This document shows positions 30,151 to 40,547 of a stretch of 64,000 bases of DNA, piece after piece. Made by a program: the position numbers and the translations under genes. The DNA is taken from assembly GCA_009917545.1 (NCBI GenBank), contig QZDW01000002.1, positions 62,001 to 126,000 of the forward strand. Reading direction: 5' to 3'. Numbering within the stretch: position 1 is the first letter of the stretch; every line of letters begins with the position of its first letter. The notes under the pieces are model-generated. The model worked only from the letters and a program-made list of their open reading frames with translations. It did no database searches and was not told the origin of the DNA. The DNA comes from a bacterium 1XD42-76 (lineage in GTDB: Bacteria; Bacillota; Clostridia; Lachnospirales; Lachnospiraceae).

Positions 30151-30198
30151 AATAAGCACTTTATTCGGCACTATACATCTCCAAATAAAGTACTTATT
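30151..30198 (-). terminator. AT-rich hairpin after the subtilase pseudogene
   Basis: AATAAGCACTTTATT pairs with AATAAAGTACTTATT (one mismatch). It lies 20 bases past the subtilase stop. A long U-tract is lacking. The stretch 29964-30150 before it holds nothing recognisable. Confidence 0.5.
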
Positions 30199-30217
30199 AT
30201 CCCCAACCCCCTCATTT

Positions 30218-31590
30218 CTACATCGGCAGACTATCCCTCACGCAAAGCGCCCCCCACCCCACCTGCGGATTTGGATATACATCAAACCCCGGCAACGGCC
30301 TCGCACCTTTCCTCAAATATGCCTTTACCTTCTCCCCATACAAATAGGCGTCATTCCCCCGTACAATCCCCCACTCCATCAAGAGTGCAGCCGAACCAGT
30401 CACGAAAGGGGCGGCAAATGAGGTACCAGTGACCGGAGCATATCCCCCGCCGTTTTTCGTGGTAATAATTCCTACCCCCGGCGCTGAGATATCCGGCTTG
30501 GGGATTCGGTAAAGTCTGGTATCGCCCCGTCCGGAAAATGCGGCGTATGTCAGATTGGAATCGTCGTATGCACCTACCGTAATCGGCCTTAATGCGGTAG
30601 AAGGAATCGTAAGCGTCGTATCCGGTACAGGCTTCAGAAATCTCGTTGCACGGTTCAGAGCAGACGAGGACGGCAGCCAAAAATGTACGGTTCCATCCAC
30701 GATCTCCCCTGCCTTCAATGTGATCTGCCAGATTCCACTCTCAACATAATCCTCCCTGGGAATAAAATCAAAATAGATTTCCTGAGAAGGGTTAAATGGC
30801 GAAGGCTCACCATAATATACCAGGACATCTGTACGTCCCATATTGATTCTCTGAGGCCCCATCCTGCTGCTGACCCGTTCTATAAGTGTGCGGCCAGGAT
30901 TATAAATAAAAATATCAAAGCTGTCCTCATAATGTTTCCAAAGCTGCACGCTAAAACCCGTTTCGTAGGGAGCAACAGAAAATTGAATCTCAGAGGTACC
31001 TCCTGCCGCCATTTCTACCATTGTGTGGCCGCTCGCATCTCCTTCATTTCCCGATCCTGCCACAAATACACTTCTCCCCATCTCTGTAAGGGAATCCAAA
31101 AACCGTTCCAGAAGCCCGTTTCCGTCATGAGATCCATACGTATTTCCAAAGCTTAGATTCACGGCCAGAGGACGGCCAAGCGCCTGGGCCGCTCGTACTA
31201 CGAAATCGAGACCTTCCATAACCTGTGTTGTACGCGGAAAACCGTCCGGATCCGGGATGCCAAGCTTTACCACAATCAGATCACTCTCCCAGGCTACGCC
31301 TCGATATCTCCCGTTATCCTCTCTTCCATTTCCGGCAGCAATCCCTGCTACTGCTGTCCCATGACCACTTCCATCAAAAGAAGGGACTATCTGCCTGGCT
31401 TGCGCCCGATTCCCGCTCTTCAATGCTTCGTCGATCTGTTCCTTTGTGTAGACTTCTCCTGTCACCTGGTCATCCAGATACAAAATTCTACTGCTCCCGT
31501 CGCCATTTCTAAAATCGTCGTGGAAATAATCTATCCCCGCTGGTGTTTAGCTGATGCCGGGATCAATTCTCTTTCAAATAACCGATTCAT
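30218..31590 (-). pseudogene. Subtilisin-like (S8) serine protease, catalytic-Asp segment lost
   Basis: The long frame (from a TTG at 31483) carries the catalytic His (DGSGHGTAVAGIAAG), the oxyanion Asn region (LAVNLSFGN) and the catalytic Ser (PVTGTSFAAPFVTGSAA), like clostridial Csp/subtilase proteins. The true start appears to be the ATG at 31590 (GGGAGGCC upstream), giving MNRLFERELIPASAKHQRG then TAG. The next frame resumes at GIDYFHDDFRNGDGSSRIL. The segment that should contain the catalytic Asp (xVAVIDSG) is missing at the junction, with a frame change. So it is an inactivated gene or an assembly artefact. No signal peptide. Confidence 0.75.
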
Positions 31591-31742
31591 GGCCTCCCTT
31601 ATATCATGATGCTGCCTGCTGTTTTGTGATTGTCAATCTTAGCCAGTCCTCCTGTTACATAGATGTTTTTAAAGCTATCCTGTATCTCCATGTCCTTGAG
31701 CAACTAAAAAAAGTGTGCCATAATAAAAACTGCCATATAAAA

Positions 31743-31809
31743 AGAGACGGATGCCCCGGCGAAGGCCTCCTCTGAAAGAAGGTTTGTAACGCCTGGTGCA
31801 TCCGTCTCT
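31743..31809 (-). terminator. Strong terminator of the MCP operon
   Basis: AGAGACGGATGC / GCATCCGTCTCT stem, extended inside by CCCGGCG / CGCCTGG, followed on the minus strand by TTTTTA. It lies 20 bases past the MCP stop. Confidence 0.92.
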
Positions 31810-31829
31810 ATTATTTCAATTAATCAAAA

Positions 31830-33632
31830 TTAATATTTATCCATTGAGCCGTATGAAGCTAACGGTTCGTCATAACTGTCTGCCTGGCTGCTGTAGCTTG
31901 CCGCTGGTGCGGAAACCTGACGGGTAACAGAAGAGGAACCGCCCTTAAGCTGGAATCTGCCAACCTGCTCTCTCATAAGCTGAGCCTGGCTGGAGAGCTC
32001 TTCACTGGCTGCTGCGCTCTCTTCAGCGGTCGCGGAGTTCGTCTGAATTACGCTGGAAATCTGATCGATTCCAAGTGTTATCTGGGAAACTGCTGTTGCC
32101 TGACTGCTGCCTGCCTCAGAAATCTTATCGACAAGCAGAGTTACCTCTTTGGCGCCGTTTACAGCATTAGCAAGGGACTGTGCTGTCTCAGCCGCAATCT
32201 GTGTACCATTCTGCACTGCCTTAATTGAATTTTCAATCAGCACTGCCGTATTCTTGGAAGCCTCTGCACTCTTGCTGGCCAGGTTTCTAACCTCATCAGC
32301 CACTACTGCAAAGCCCTTTCCTGCGCTGCCGGCTCTCGCCGCTTCTACCGCTGCATTTAATGCCAGAATATTAGTCTGGAATGCGATATCCTCAATCGTC
32401 TTAATAATCTTTCCAATCTCATTTGAGCTCTTACTGATGTCCTCCATTGCATGGATCATATCCTGCATCTTGGAGTTACTCAGATTCATCTCATTTCCAA
32501 CCTCATTCACCATTCGGTTAGCATCGCTTGCATTTTCAGCATTTTCCTTAATACGGTCAGAAATGTCCGTAATCGTAGCTGCAAGCTCCTCGATTGAACT
32601 TGCCTGCTCAGTTGCACCCTGAGAAAGCGCCTGGGCACCGCTGGATACCTGCTCTGCACTGTTAGATACCTGTGAACTGCTGTCATTAATCTGTGACATA
32701 ACATCATTCAAACGCTGTGCGATTGAACGGAAGGAAATCAGAATCTGATGGAATCCGCCGATATATTCCTGCTCGCATATGGAATCTACTGTCAAGTCAC
32801 CGGCCGCCATCCGTGCCAGGAACTTATTTTCATCATCAATAATCGCCTGAAGTTTACGGATCAACTCTCTGAACTGGTCAGAAAGTACGCCAAGCTCATC
32901 CTTCGAATGATAACCGATAACAACGTCCAGATTTCCCTGTACCATCTGAACCGCCACATCAGCAATCTCCTGAACCGGCTTTCTGATACCGCCAATAATC
33001 ATGAATGAGAACATAATACCGATCACAATCACTACGACTAAAACAAGCATCTGGCTTACGATTGCTCCTGTATAGGTCCGATTGCTCTCATCATAAGCGC
33101 TGTCGGCACCCCTTTGATTGAAATCTGTCAAATCTGTCAATGCTTCGCTCAGATTATTATACAAACCAACTCCGTCACCATTCATGAGATCAAGAGCCTG
33201 CTGGGCTTTTCCAGAACTGATCAGGCTGACAATCTGACTGTCAAACTGTTTGTAATCCGCCCATGCCGACTGTACTGACTCGTAAAGCGATCTTCCCTCT
33301 GTTGTGGAAACATAGCCGCCGTATTCTGTAACAGAAGAGTTTAACAGACTCACTTCACTCGCCACATAGTCTGCACTTGATTTTGACAGCTCATCTGTAG
33401 TAGCGGTCAAATACGCAAGCTCATTCAGTCGGATATTCGCCAGCATCGTATTCATCTCTTTTGCAAGAGAAAGACTTGGCATCCATTTTTCTGCGATCTG
33501 TACCGTAGCACTGCTCAGTCTGCCCATCAATACAAATGACATCAAGCCAAGCGCACACATGCCTGCCAGGGCTATCCCTACAAGCAGATAAAGCTTCTTA
33601 CCGATTTTCAGATTTCTAATCCAATTCATCAT
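31830..33632 (-). CDS. Methyl-accepting chemotaxis protein (4HB sensor, DKY tail)
   Basis: Transmembrane chemoreceptor of 600 residues that controls CheA. TM1 at about 14-36, a four-helix-bundle sensor (about 40-190), TM2 (about 195-220), HAMP, then the signalling hairpin with the invariant tip [20 protein letters not shown] and flanking methylation helices. A flexible tail from about 570 ends YGSMDKY. The ATG at 33632 sits eight bases after GGAGG; the GTG 15 bases upstream overlaps that ribosome site. It lies 65 bases after the MCP at 33698 with no terminator between, so the two are likely co-transcribed. The ligand is unknown. Confidence 0.93.
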   Translation of the reverse strand: MMNWIRNLKIGKKLYLLVGIALAGMCALGLMSFVLMGRLSSATVQIAEKWMPSLSLAKEMNTMLANIRLNELAYLTATTDELSKSSADYVASEVSLLNSSVTEYGGYVSTTEGRSLYESVQSAWADYKQFDSQIVSLISSGKAQQALDLMNGDGVGLYNNLSEALTDLTDFNQRGADSAYDESNRTYTGAIVSQMLVLVVVIVIGIMFSFMIIGGIRKPVQEIADVAVQMVQGNLDVVIGYHSKDELGVLSDQFRELIRKLQAIIDDENKFLARMAAGDLTVDSICEQEYIGGFHQILISFRSIAQRLNDVMSQINDSSSQVSNSAEQVSSGAQALSQGATEQASSIEELAATITDISDRIKENAENASDANRMVNEVGNEMNLSNSKMQDMIHAMEDISKSSNEIGKIIKTIEDIAFQTNILALNAAVEAARAGSAGKGFAVVADEVRNLASKSAEASKNTAVLIENSIKAVQNGTQIAAETAQSLANAVNGAKEVTLLVDKISEAGSSQATAVSQITLGIDQISSVIQTNSATAEESAAASEELSSQAQLMREQVGRFQLKGGSSSVTRQVSAPAASYSSQADSYDEPLASYGSMDKY

Positions 33633-33697
33633 ACTGAATTCCTCCACACATCTTTTACTTTCTTCCTTTGAACTTCTATAATCTTTCAGCTAAAAGC

Positions 33698-35356
33698 TTA
33701 ATTGTCTCTTAACTGAAATTTTCCGATTAAGGCCTTAAGAATCTGTGCCTGGCCTGCAAGCTCTTGGCTGGCAGCAGCACTTTCTTCTGACGTAGCAGAA
33801 TTCGATTGAATTACAGTAGAAATCTGGTCGATACTATCCTTAATGTGGTTAATTGCCTGGCCCTGTTCACTGGATGCAGTAGAAATCTCCCTGATAAGTG
33901 CTGTAACATTCCCAGCGCCTTCTACTACGGAATTCAGGGATTCCTGTGTCAGATCTGTCAAACTGGAGCCTGTCTCCACCACGTGAAGTGTCTTCTCAAT
34001 CAGTTCTGTCGTATTCTTTGCTGCGTCTGCACTCTTTGCCGCCAGGTTCCGTACTTCATCGGCCACCACAGCAAAGCCTTTTCCTGCACTCCCTGCCCTT
34101 GCCGCTTCGACTGCCGCATTAAGTGCTAGTATATTTGTCTGGAACGCAATGTCCTCAATCGTCTTAATAATTTTACCAATCTCACCGGAGCATGAACTGA
34201 TCTGACGCATTGCCTCAGCCATTTCCTGCATATGTTGGTTACAGAGAGTGATCTTCTCTCCCATCTGATCGGCTTCTGTTTCTGTAGCGTTCGCGCTCTT
34301 TGCATTATTGTTGATCTGCTCCGAAACCTGTGTAATCATATTCTGGAGATTATCAACCTCTGACGCCTGCTCGGTCGCACCCTGGGCCAGACTCTGAGCG
34401 CCGTCTGCCACCTGATTGGAGCCAGCATCCACCTGGCTTGCAGAAGAGTGAATTTGTTCCATTGTCTGACTCAGTTCACGACTGATGGTTCCAATCGCCT
34501 GCTGAATCTGAACGAAATCACCGATATACTGAATATCGCTCTTACGGCCCAGATTACCTGCCGCAATATCCTGAAGAACCTGTGTAATATCTGAGATATA
34601 CAGTTTAAGATTTTTTACTGAAGTATTCAGGCTGGATGCCAATACTCCGATTTCATTATCGTTCTTTACGTCAATCTGAAAATCAAGCTTTCCTTCTGAC
34701 AGGCTTTTACTCGATTCCGTAACAGACTGAATCGGCTTCACAATCCCTGAAAGCACATATAAAACAAGAAGAATACTTACAATTAATGTTACCAGCATCG
34801 CTGCTGCTGAAATAATCTCCGTCCTGCTGACAGCCTGGAACAGACCTGACTGATTGGAATTTACCTGCTCTTCGGTAATTGCAGCCACACGATCCAGAAG
34901 CACAACCAGCTTATCGACGTTAGCCTTTGTTGTATTCAGATACATATCAGCTGCCTGCTTCGGATCTGTCTCATTTATTGTCAGAATTGTCTGCGCCGAT
35001 TCATGAATTGCCTGATGAATTGGCTTCATCTCTTCTACCAGCTGTAAGATTTCACCGCCCTCAAGTTCGGACAACTCTGAGCTGTAGATCCATTTTCCCA
35101 GAACACACCCTTTATAGTCAGTGCTTCCTGTAAACTCCGTACCGAGAGCAACAGCCGAACATAAATTCTCAACCCAGCCATAATGAGCCTTTTGGGCCGT
35201 TAAAACGATTGAATGAATTTCTGTTGAGTCCTCTGTGGATTTACTGTAGCCTCTGACGCTTCTCATACCGCTTACTGTCACAACTCCACTGAGAATCACC
35301 ACAAAAAATATTAGGGCAATACGCAGCATTACCTGATTTTTGATACTGTGATTCAT
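33698..35356 (-). CDS. Methyl-accepting chemotaxis protein with extracytoplasmic CZB-like domain
   Basis: Chemoreceptor of 552 residues. TM1 at about 9-29 and TM2 at about 183-204 enclose an outside domain with the pattern of a chemoreceptor zinc-binding (CZB) domain: KAHYGW (His58), GCVLGKW (Cys84), and MKPIHQAIHES (His114 and His118). HAMP and a standard signalling hairpin ([20 protein letters not shown]) follow. It ends KFQLRDN without the long tail of its neighbours. The ATG at 35356 follows GGAGGAGG. A dispersed repeat lies 50 bases upstream. CZB domains are mostly cytoplasmic in other receptors; here it would face outside. Zinc binding is inferred from ligand spacing. Confidence 0.92.
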   Translation of the reverse strand: MNHSIKNQVMLRIALIFFVVILSGVVTVSGMRSVRGYSKSTEDSTEIHSIVLTAQKAHYGWVENLCSAVALGTEFTGSTDYKGCVLGKWIYSSELSELEGGEILQLVEEMKPIHQAIHESAQTILTINETDPKQAADMYLNTTKANVDKLVVLLDRVAAITEEQVNSNQSGLFQAVSRTEIISAAAMLVTLIVSILLVLYVLSGIVKPIQSVTESSKSLSEGKLDFQIDVKNDNEIGVLASSLNTSVKNLKLYISDITQVLQDIAAGNLGRKSDIQYIGDFVQIQQAIGTISRELSQTMEQIHSSASQVDAGSNQVADGAQSLAQGATEQASEVDNLQNMITQVSEQINNNAKSANATETEADQMGEKITLCNQHMQEMAEAMRQISSCSGEIGKIIKTIEDIAFQTNILALNAAVEAARAGSAGKGFAVVADEVRNLAAKSADAAKNTTELIEKTLHVVETGSSLTDLTQESLNSVVEGAGNVTALIREISTASSEQGQAINHIKDSIDQISTVIQSNSATSEESAAASQELAGQAQILKALIGKFQLRDN

Positions 35357-35404
35357 GATTTCCTCCTCCTGACACACTTGATGCATTTCCGGATTGATTT
35401 GGAA

Positions 35405-35515
35405 GTAACCTTCATGCGCCCCACAAGTGAACGTGCCACTGTAAATGAAGGCAGTCAGTGCGAATTTCGCATCCCTGATTTATGCCGCCTGGCAGCGGAC
35501 TTTTACAGTAAGGCC
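35405..35515 (+). repeat. Dispersed 110-bp repeat, copy C
   Basis: AACCTTCATGCGCCCC, GTGAACGTGCCACTG, AATGAAGGCAGTCA, CATCCCTGATTTATGCCGCC and CTTTTACAGTAAG match the other copies. The middle (GTGCGAATTTCGCAT) is more divergent. It sits just upstream of the CZB-type MCP gene. Confidence 0.8.
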
Positions 35516-35615
35516 TCCAAAACATCCTTCCTTTAAATTTGAATAAATATATTAGCCGCAGACTCCATACATGCAGGAAAACGCAAATCCAAAAGTCTGA
35601 AACAGCCAAAAAAGT

Positions 35616-35637
35616 CTGAAAATGCATACATTTTCAG
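35616..35637 (-). terminator. Terminator of the third MCP gene
   Basis: CTGAAAATG-TATG-CATTTTCAG stem followed on the minus strand by ACTTTTTT, about 110 bases past the stop at 35750. Confidence 0.82.
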
Positions 35638-35749
35638 GCTTTAAGCCCGGTGGACCTATTCTCCGGAAAGCAGATCGGAGCCGCTATATGGGCGTTGTTC
35701 TTTCCACATACCGGCACCGTCTGAACCCGGACAAATACCGCTGCATATT

Positions 35750-37543
35750 TTAATATTTGTCATTTCCCCCAAAAGAACTTTCAGGTATTTCCTGAGCCGG
35801 CACATATTCTGGTGTGCTTGTGCGCTCATAATGCATTTCGGCCGGCACTGAGGCCTGACTTCCATCCAATTTGAATTTCTTCACCAGTTCTTTCAGAAGC
35901 TGTGCCTGTCCGGAGAGCTCTTCACTGGCTGCAGCACTCTCCTCAGCAGTGGCTGAATTCGTCTGAACCACACTGGAAATCTGGTCAATCCCCAAAGTAA
36001 TCTGATTCACTGCCTCTGCCTGTTCACGGGAGGCCCTTGCGATGGAATCCATCATACCTGTAGCTTCCTGAATCCCTGTCATTACCTTCTCCAGTGAATT
36101 CGCTGTCTCATCGGCAATTCTCTTACCATTTTCTACCGCATTCATGGAATTTTCAATCAGCACTGCTGTATTTTGGGAAGCCTCAGCCGATTTGCTGGCA
36201 AGATTTCTCACCTCATCAGCTACCACAGCAAACCCTTTACCTGCGCTTCCTGCTCTCGCCGCTTCCACTGCCGCATTCAGTGCAAGGATATTTGTCTGGA
36301 ATGCGATATCCTCAATCGTCTTGATGATCTTCCCAATCTCACCGGAAGATGTATTGATCTCTGACATTGCTGCCAGCATATCCTGCATTCTGCGATTGCT
36401 CTCCCCTGCCTCGTCACCAACTTCAACAGACTTTCTGCTTGCCTCCTGAGCGCCCTCGGCATTGCGGTTAATATTCGTGGAAATCTCATTGATCGTCGCT
36501 GCAAGTTCTTCAACAGAAGAAGCCTGTTCAGTAGCTCCCTGGGAAAGTGCCTGTGCACCGCTTGACACCTGGTCAGCCCCGGAAGATACCTGTCCAGCTG
36601 AAACATTTAAAGTAGAAAGTGTGGCATTGAAGCTGTCCCTGATCTTCACCATCGAAGCAAAGATCTTCTGATAGTCTCCTATATAAAGCTCTTTGGCCGT
36701 AGAGTGAATCGTGAAATCCCCGCCCGCCATTGCACTGAGTATTCTGTCAATATCACGGATAATGCCGCCGACTCCGCTCGTTACCGCATGCATATTCTGC
36801 GCCATTTCTCCGAATTCATCTTTATAGTCATAATCAACTGTAACTGAAAGGTTACCCTTCACAACCTCATTCATGGCTTCCTCAAGCTTCTTAAGCGGAA
36901 GGAGGATATTCCCGGTCAGGGAAAGCGCAATCAGGCAGGTAAAAATAAAGGCTGCTGCTGCCACTGCCACAGAAATAACAAACAGCATATTCTCTTCACG
37001 TATAGAGGCACTGTATGAATTATCAATCTGCTGCTCCACATCCTTAAATGCGCTCTGCAGAATCTCGACACACTTTTCTGCTTTGGGAATATATTCATTC
37101 ATTAGAATATCCCGTGCCTGCTGATCTCCTGTGTCTGTCCCCTCTTTGGCATAGGCAATAATCTGCTCTCTTGCAGGCTTATTCTCAAGCATCTTTGTCT
37201 CAAACTCTTTAAATTTTGCCGTACTCTTGTCATAATTGGAGTAGATCCACTGGAGTTTCGTCTGAACATCGGCCATATGCCCGTTTACCAGCTCTGCTCT
37301 TTTCGCGGCATCCTCCGCTGTCTCTGACGAGATCGTCAGCATTAACTGCTCAAGCGCCTTCTCGAGGCTGAGCTGAATCTCATAGACATTTGTAGCGACT
37401 CTGTAATCCTCCACATAAAACCGTTCATAGCTCTTCTTTGAATTGGTAATTCCCACACTGGCTACAACGACTGATATCAGGAACAATATCAGAATGCTGC
37501 CAAACGAGACTATGAATTTTTTACCGACCTTCAAATTCCTCAT
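35750..37543 (-). CDS. Methyl-accepting chemotaxis protein (4HB sensor, DKY tail)
   Basis: Chemoreceptor of 597 residues. TM1 (about 10-32), a four-helix-bundle outer domain (about 35-185), TM2 (about 190-212), HAMP, and the signalling hairpin with [20 protein letters not shown]. The last 30 residues are a flexible tail ending FGGNDKY, like the MCP at 31830. The ATG at 37543 follows AAGGAGGAG. A candidate SigD promoter lies about 75 bases upstream. It is divergent from cheA, so receptor and kinase genes share the 263-base intergenic region. The sensor differs clearly from its neighbours, so the ligand does too; its identity is unknown. Confidence 0.94.
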   Translation of the reverse strand: MRNLKVGKKFIVSFGSILILFLISVVVASVGITNSKKSYERFYVEDYRVATNVYEIQLSLEKALEQLMLTISSETAEDAAKRAELVNGHMADVQTKLQWIYSNYDKSTAKFKEFETKMLENKPAREQIIAYAKEGTDTGDQQARDILMNEYIPKAEKCVEILQSAFKDVEQQIDNSYSASIREENMLFVISVAVAAAAFIFTCLIALSLTGNILLPLKKLEEAMNEVVKGNLSVTVDYDYKDEFGEMAQNMHAVTSGVGGIIRDIDRILSAMAGGDFTIHSTAKELYIGDYQKIFASMVKIRDSFNATLSTLNVSAGQVSSGADQVSSGAQALSQGATEQASSVEELAATINEISTNINRNAEGAQEASRKSVEVGDEAGESNRRMQDMLAAMSEINTSSGEIGKIIKTIEDIAFQTNILALNAAVEAARAGSAGKGFAVVADEVRNLASKSAEASQNTAVLIENSMNAVENGKRIADETANSLEKVMTGIQEATGMMDSIARASREQAEAVNQITLGIDQISSVVQTNSATAEESAAASEELSGQAQLLKELVKKFKLDGSQASVPAEMHYERTSTPEYVPAQEIPESSFGGNDKY

Positions 37544-37617
37544 CTGCCTCTCCTCCTTGTGCCGAGCTTCCCTTCACTCTGAACATTCTGTTCAAAAACT
37601 TAGCTCTATCAATATCT

Positions 37618-37644
37618 ATTTCGGCATATTTTCTAATTCCATAA
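37618..37644 (-). promoter_or_regulatory. Candidate SigD promoter of the MCP gene at 35750
   Basis: TTAT (37641-37644), N15, GCCGAAAT (37618-37625). One base in the -10 differs from GCCGATAT. Confidence 0.55.
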
Positions 37645-37683
37645 TACATACGTGAAAAAATATTTTAAAACCCTTTCTATCCC

Positions 37684-37710
37684 TTAATAATTTTCAACTT
37701 CCGCCGATAA
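37684..37710 (+). promoter_or_regulatory. Candidate SigD promoter of cheA
   Basis: TTAA (37684-37687), N15, GCCGATAA (37703-37710). The -10 is a perfect sigma-28 match; about 97 bases before the cheA start. Confidence 0.72.
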
Positions 37711-37806
37711 ATATATCAGTATGTTATGGTCTGGCCGTGTCTGGCCGTTTTTACAGACCTTTTTGTTTTCATGCGACATATCAAAAGAGATAGGTGGTGT
37801 AATTGA

Positions 37807-39930
37807 ATGGATAACGGTATGGAAAGTATACTTGATACATACCTCTTTGAAACAAATTCCCTTCTGGACCAGCTCGACGAAATGCTGATGCGGGACGAAA
37901 AAATAGGTGATTTTTCACCGGATGACGTCAATGAAATTTTCCGTATCATGCACACGATAAAGGGCTCTTCCGCCATGATGGAATTCGGCTCCCTCTCAAG
38001 CATCGCGCATCATATAGAGGATTTGTTTTTCTATATCCGCGACAAAGGAATTGATACTCTGGATTCCCAGCACAAGAAGGAGCTTTTTAACCTCATGTTC
38101 CGTTCGGAGGACTGCCTGCGCGGACAGGTCGAAAAGGTCGAAAGCGGAGAACCTCTGGACACGGATCTTGATTCTTTTGCAGCTGAAATCAACAGCTTCC
38201 TGAAGAAAATCAGCGGAGCCGGTGAAGAAAAGGCCGCAGCCAGCGAACCGGCACAGGAAAAAGCGGGTGAACCCACAGAAACAGTTCCTGCGGGTACTTC
38301 CGTTTCGCCGGAAAGTCTTCCTGACGACAAATCCGCCGTATGCTTTCTTCACGTATTCCTTGATGAAGGTATCGGCATGGAGAATCTGCGCGCCTTTATG
38401 ATTGTCAACAGCTTGAAGGAATGCGAGCTGGAGTTCCGTTATTATCCGGAAAACATGGAATCAAATCCTGATACGTGCGCCTCTATTATTGAGGATGGCT
38501 TTTATATGGCTTTTGAATCAACCGATATGGCAGCTAAGGCCAGCGACCTTTTGAGAACTCAGGGCCATATTCGTTCTTATGAGCTCCTGGAAGTCGCAGA
38601 AGAAAAACAGGAGGAGGCTCCCCACACTGAGACAGCCGAAGCGCATACTGATTCAGAGGGCCAGGCTCCTTCAGATCAGGCGAAGGCAGCTCCCAAGCCG
38701 CCGGCTCCTGCCAAACAGGCCTCTGCTCCTGCCAAGCAGAATCTTATCAGCGTAAACTTAATGAAGCTTGACAGTCTGCAGAACCTTGTAGGAGAAATCG
38801 TGATTACCGAGTCAATGGTTACATCGTCTCCTGAACTCAATCAGTTAAGCCGCGATGCCTATGACAGCTTTATGAAATCAGCCCGTCAGCTCAGAAAGCT
38901 TACAGATGATTTACAGGATATTACCATGTCCCTGCGAATGGTTCCCATCTCCGGAGTATTTCAGAAGATGAGCCGTATCGTCCGCGATATGAAGCAGAAG
39001 CTCGGAAAAGATGTCCGTCTCACTCTCATTGGGGAGGACACGGAAGTTGATAAGACGATCGTAGACAGCATTCAGGATCCGATCATGCACATGGTGCGTA
39101 ACGCGATGGATCACGGGATCGAGGACACGTCACAGGAGCGTATCAGTGCAGGGAAAAATGCTCAGGGTGAAATTATCCTCTCCGCTTCCCATACAAGCAG
39201 TGAGGTTGTCATCTCCATTGCCGATGACGGTAAGGGCATGAATCCTGACAAGCTTTTAGCCAAGGCGAAAGAAAAAGGCATCCTCACAAAGCCAGAGAGT
39301 GAATACTCTAAAAAGGAAGCCCTGGGACTTGTTATGCTGCCTGGTTTTTCCACCAATAAGACAGTTACAGAGTTCTCCGGCCGTGGTGTCGGCATGGATG
39401 TTGTGAAAAAGAATGTGGAATCGGTAGGCGGCGTTGTTTCCCTTTCCAGTGAAGAAGGGCACGGAACCACCTTTACGATGAAGATTCCGCTGACGCTTGC
39501 GATTGTAGACGGCATGAAAGTTACAGTAGGCAGCTCTACCTTCACGATTCCCATCGCAAATATCCGCCAGTCCTTCAAGATTCTGCCGGAAGAGATCATT
39601 TGCGATGAAAATGGCAGTGAGATGGTAGAGAAAATGGGAAGCTATTATCCGATTGTACGGCTTCACCGTTTCTATGGTATCGAGACAGAAGTTCTGAACC
39701 TGGAGGCTGGTATCCTTCTCTGGGTAGAAACAAGTGACCGCTCCTTCTGTCTGTTTGTAGATGAGCTGATTGGCGAACAGCAGGTTGTGGTGAAACCTCT
39801 GCCTGCGTTCCTGGATTACTTTGAGCTTAAAAATTTCGGCATATCAGGCTGTACGATTCTGGGCGACGGAAATATCAGCATTATTCTTGATATTCAGAGC
39901 CTCCATGCAGCAGCTCTTGAGAATATATAG
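37807..39930 (+). CDS. cheA: Chemotaxis histidine kinase CheA
   Basis: Central kinase that reads receptor state and phosphorylates response regulators. 707 residues: Hpt domain with MHTIKGSSAMM (phosphorylated His49), a linker and P2-like domain (about 175-270, VCFLHVFLDEGIGMENL), a Pro/Ala-rich linker, dimerisation helices (from about 315), HATPase with MVRNAMDHGIED and GRGVGMDVV, and a CheW-like domain at the C terminus. The ATG at 37807 follows AGGTGG at eight bases. It is first in cheA-cheW-cheR-cheB, behind a SigD-type promoter. No cheY, cheC or cheD is in the window, so phosphate acceptors other than CheB must be encoded elsewhere. Confidence 0.97.
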   Translation: MDNGMESILDTYLFETNSLLDQLDEMLMRDEKIGDFSPDDVNEIFRIMHTIKGSSAMMEFGSLSSIAHHIEDLFFYIRDKGIDTLDSQHKKELFNLMFRSEDCLRGQVEKVESGEPLDTDLDSFAAEINSFLKKISGAGEEKAAASEPAQEKAGEPTETVPAGTSVSPESLPDDKSAVCFLHVFLDEGIGMENLRAFMIVNSLKECELEFRYYPENMESNPDTCASIIEDGFYMAFESTDMAAKASDLLRTQGHIRSYELLEVAEEKQEEAPHTETAEAHTDSEGQAPSDQAKAAPKPPAPAKQASAPAKQNLISVNLMKLDSLQNLVGEIVITESMVTSSPELNQLSRDAYDSFMKSARQLRKLTDDLQDITMSLRMVPISGVFQKMSRIVRDMKQKLGKDVRLTLIGEDTEVDKTIVDSIQDPIMHMVRNAMDHGIEDTSQERISAGKNAQGEIILSASHTSSEVVISIADDGKGMNPDKLLAKAKEKGILTKPESEYSKKEALGLVMLPGFSTNKTVTEFSGRGVGMDVVKKNVESVGGVVSLSSEEGHGTTFTMKIPLTLAIVDGMKVTVGSSTFTIPIANIRQSFKILPEEIICDENGSEMVEKMGSYYPIVRLHRFYGIETEVLNLEAGILLWVETSDRSFCLFVDELIGEQQVVVKPLPAFLDYFELKNFGISGCTILGDGNISIILDIQSLHAAALENI

Positions 39931-39945
39931 AAGGGAGGAGTCATT

Positions 39946-40422
39946 ATGTCCGAACATATAAACGAGCAGGAGCTCACGGAGATGCCAGGGACAGAGGAAG
40001 TTTCCACGGTGGAACGCTGCCTTACCTTCGAGTCCGGAGATCTTATCCTGTATATCAGTACCAAACATGTAATCGAAATCATTAATAATCATTCCATTAC
40101 CAAGCTGCCTCTGATGCCGCCCTATATCCGCGGAATCATCAATCTGAGAGGCCAGATTCTTCCCGTCGTGGATATCCAGCTGCGTATGGGAAAGGAAAGC
40201 CCGGAACTGGCAAGCAAAACATGTATTATCGTGCTGGATATCAATTCCGTTTCGCTTGGCATCATTGTCGATTCCGTGCGCCAGGTGATTGATATTGATC
40301 TTAAAAATGTACGGCCGATTCCCTTAAAGCGCCAGCAGAAGCTGCTTGACGGAATGGTGACAATGGAGGATGGAAGCGTATTTATGTCTATTGACTGTCA
40401 GGCACTTTCCAGCCCGCAATAA
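39946..40422 (+). CDS. cheW: Chemotaxis coupling protein CheW
   Basis: Adaptor joining receptors to CheA. The single CheW (SH3-like) domain of 158 residues shows PYIRGIINLRGQILPVVDI, the classic core, and LGIIVDSVRQVIDI. A 25-residue acidic N-terminal extension precedes it. It begins 15 bases after cheA with GGGAGGAG, so it is translated from the same mRNA. A strong hairpin follows directly. Confidence 0.96.
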   Translation: MSEHINEQELTEMPGTEEVSTVERCLTFESGDLILYISTKHVIEIINNHSITKLPLMPPYIRGIINLRGQILPVVDIQLRMGKESPELASKTCIIVLDINSVSLGIIVDSVRQVIDIDLKNVRPIPLKRQQKLLDGMVTMEDGSVFMSIDCQALSSPQ

Positions 40423-40462
40423 TAATCCGAAAGCGTGCCTGTGGGCACGCTTTAGCGGATTA
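40423..40462 (+). terminator. Hairpin between cheW and cheR
   Basis: TAATCCG-A-AAGCGTGCC-TGT-GGGCACGCTT-TAG-CGGATTA, a long stem just after the cheW stop. No T run follows the outer stem. It may be a partial terminator or a differential-stability element. Confidence 0.55.
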
Positions 40463-40547
40463 GAGACTTTCACAGTAACCCCAGCTCCATAATTCATGGT
40501 GCATTGTAAAGAAGAGGGGAAACAAGAACACAGCAGGGGGGATTTCG

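Noticed and set aside
37544-37806. c-di-GMP riboswitch between MCP and cheA
   Set aside because: I looked for the conserved core of the class I riboswitch on both strands of the motility intergenic regions and did not find it.
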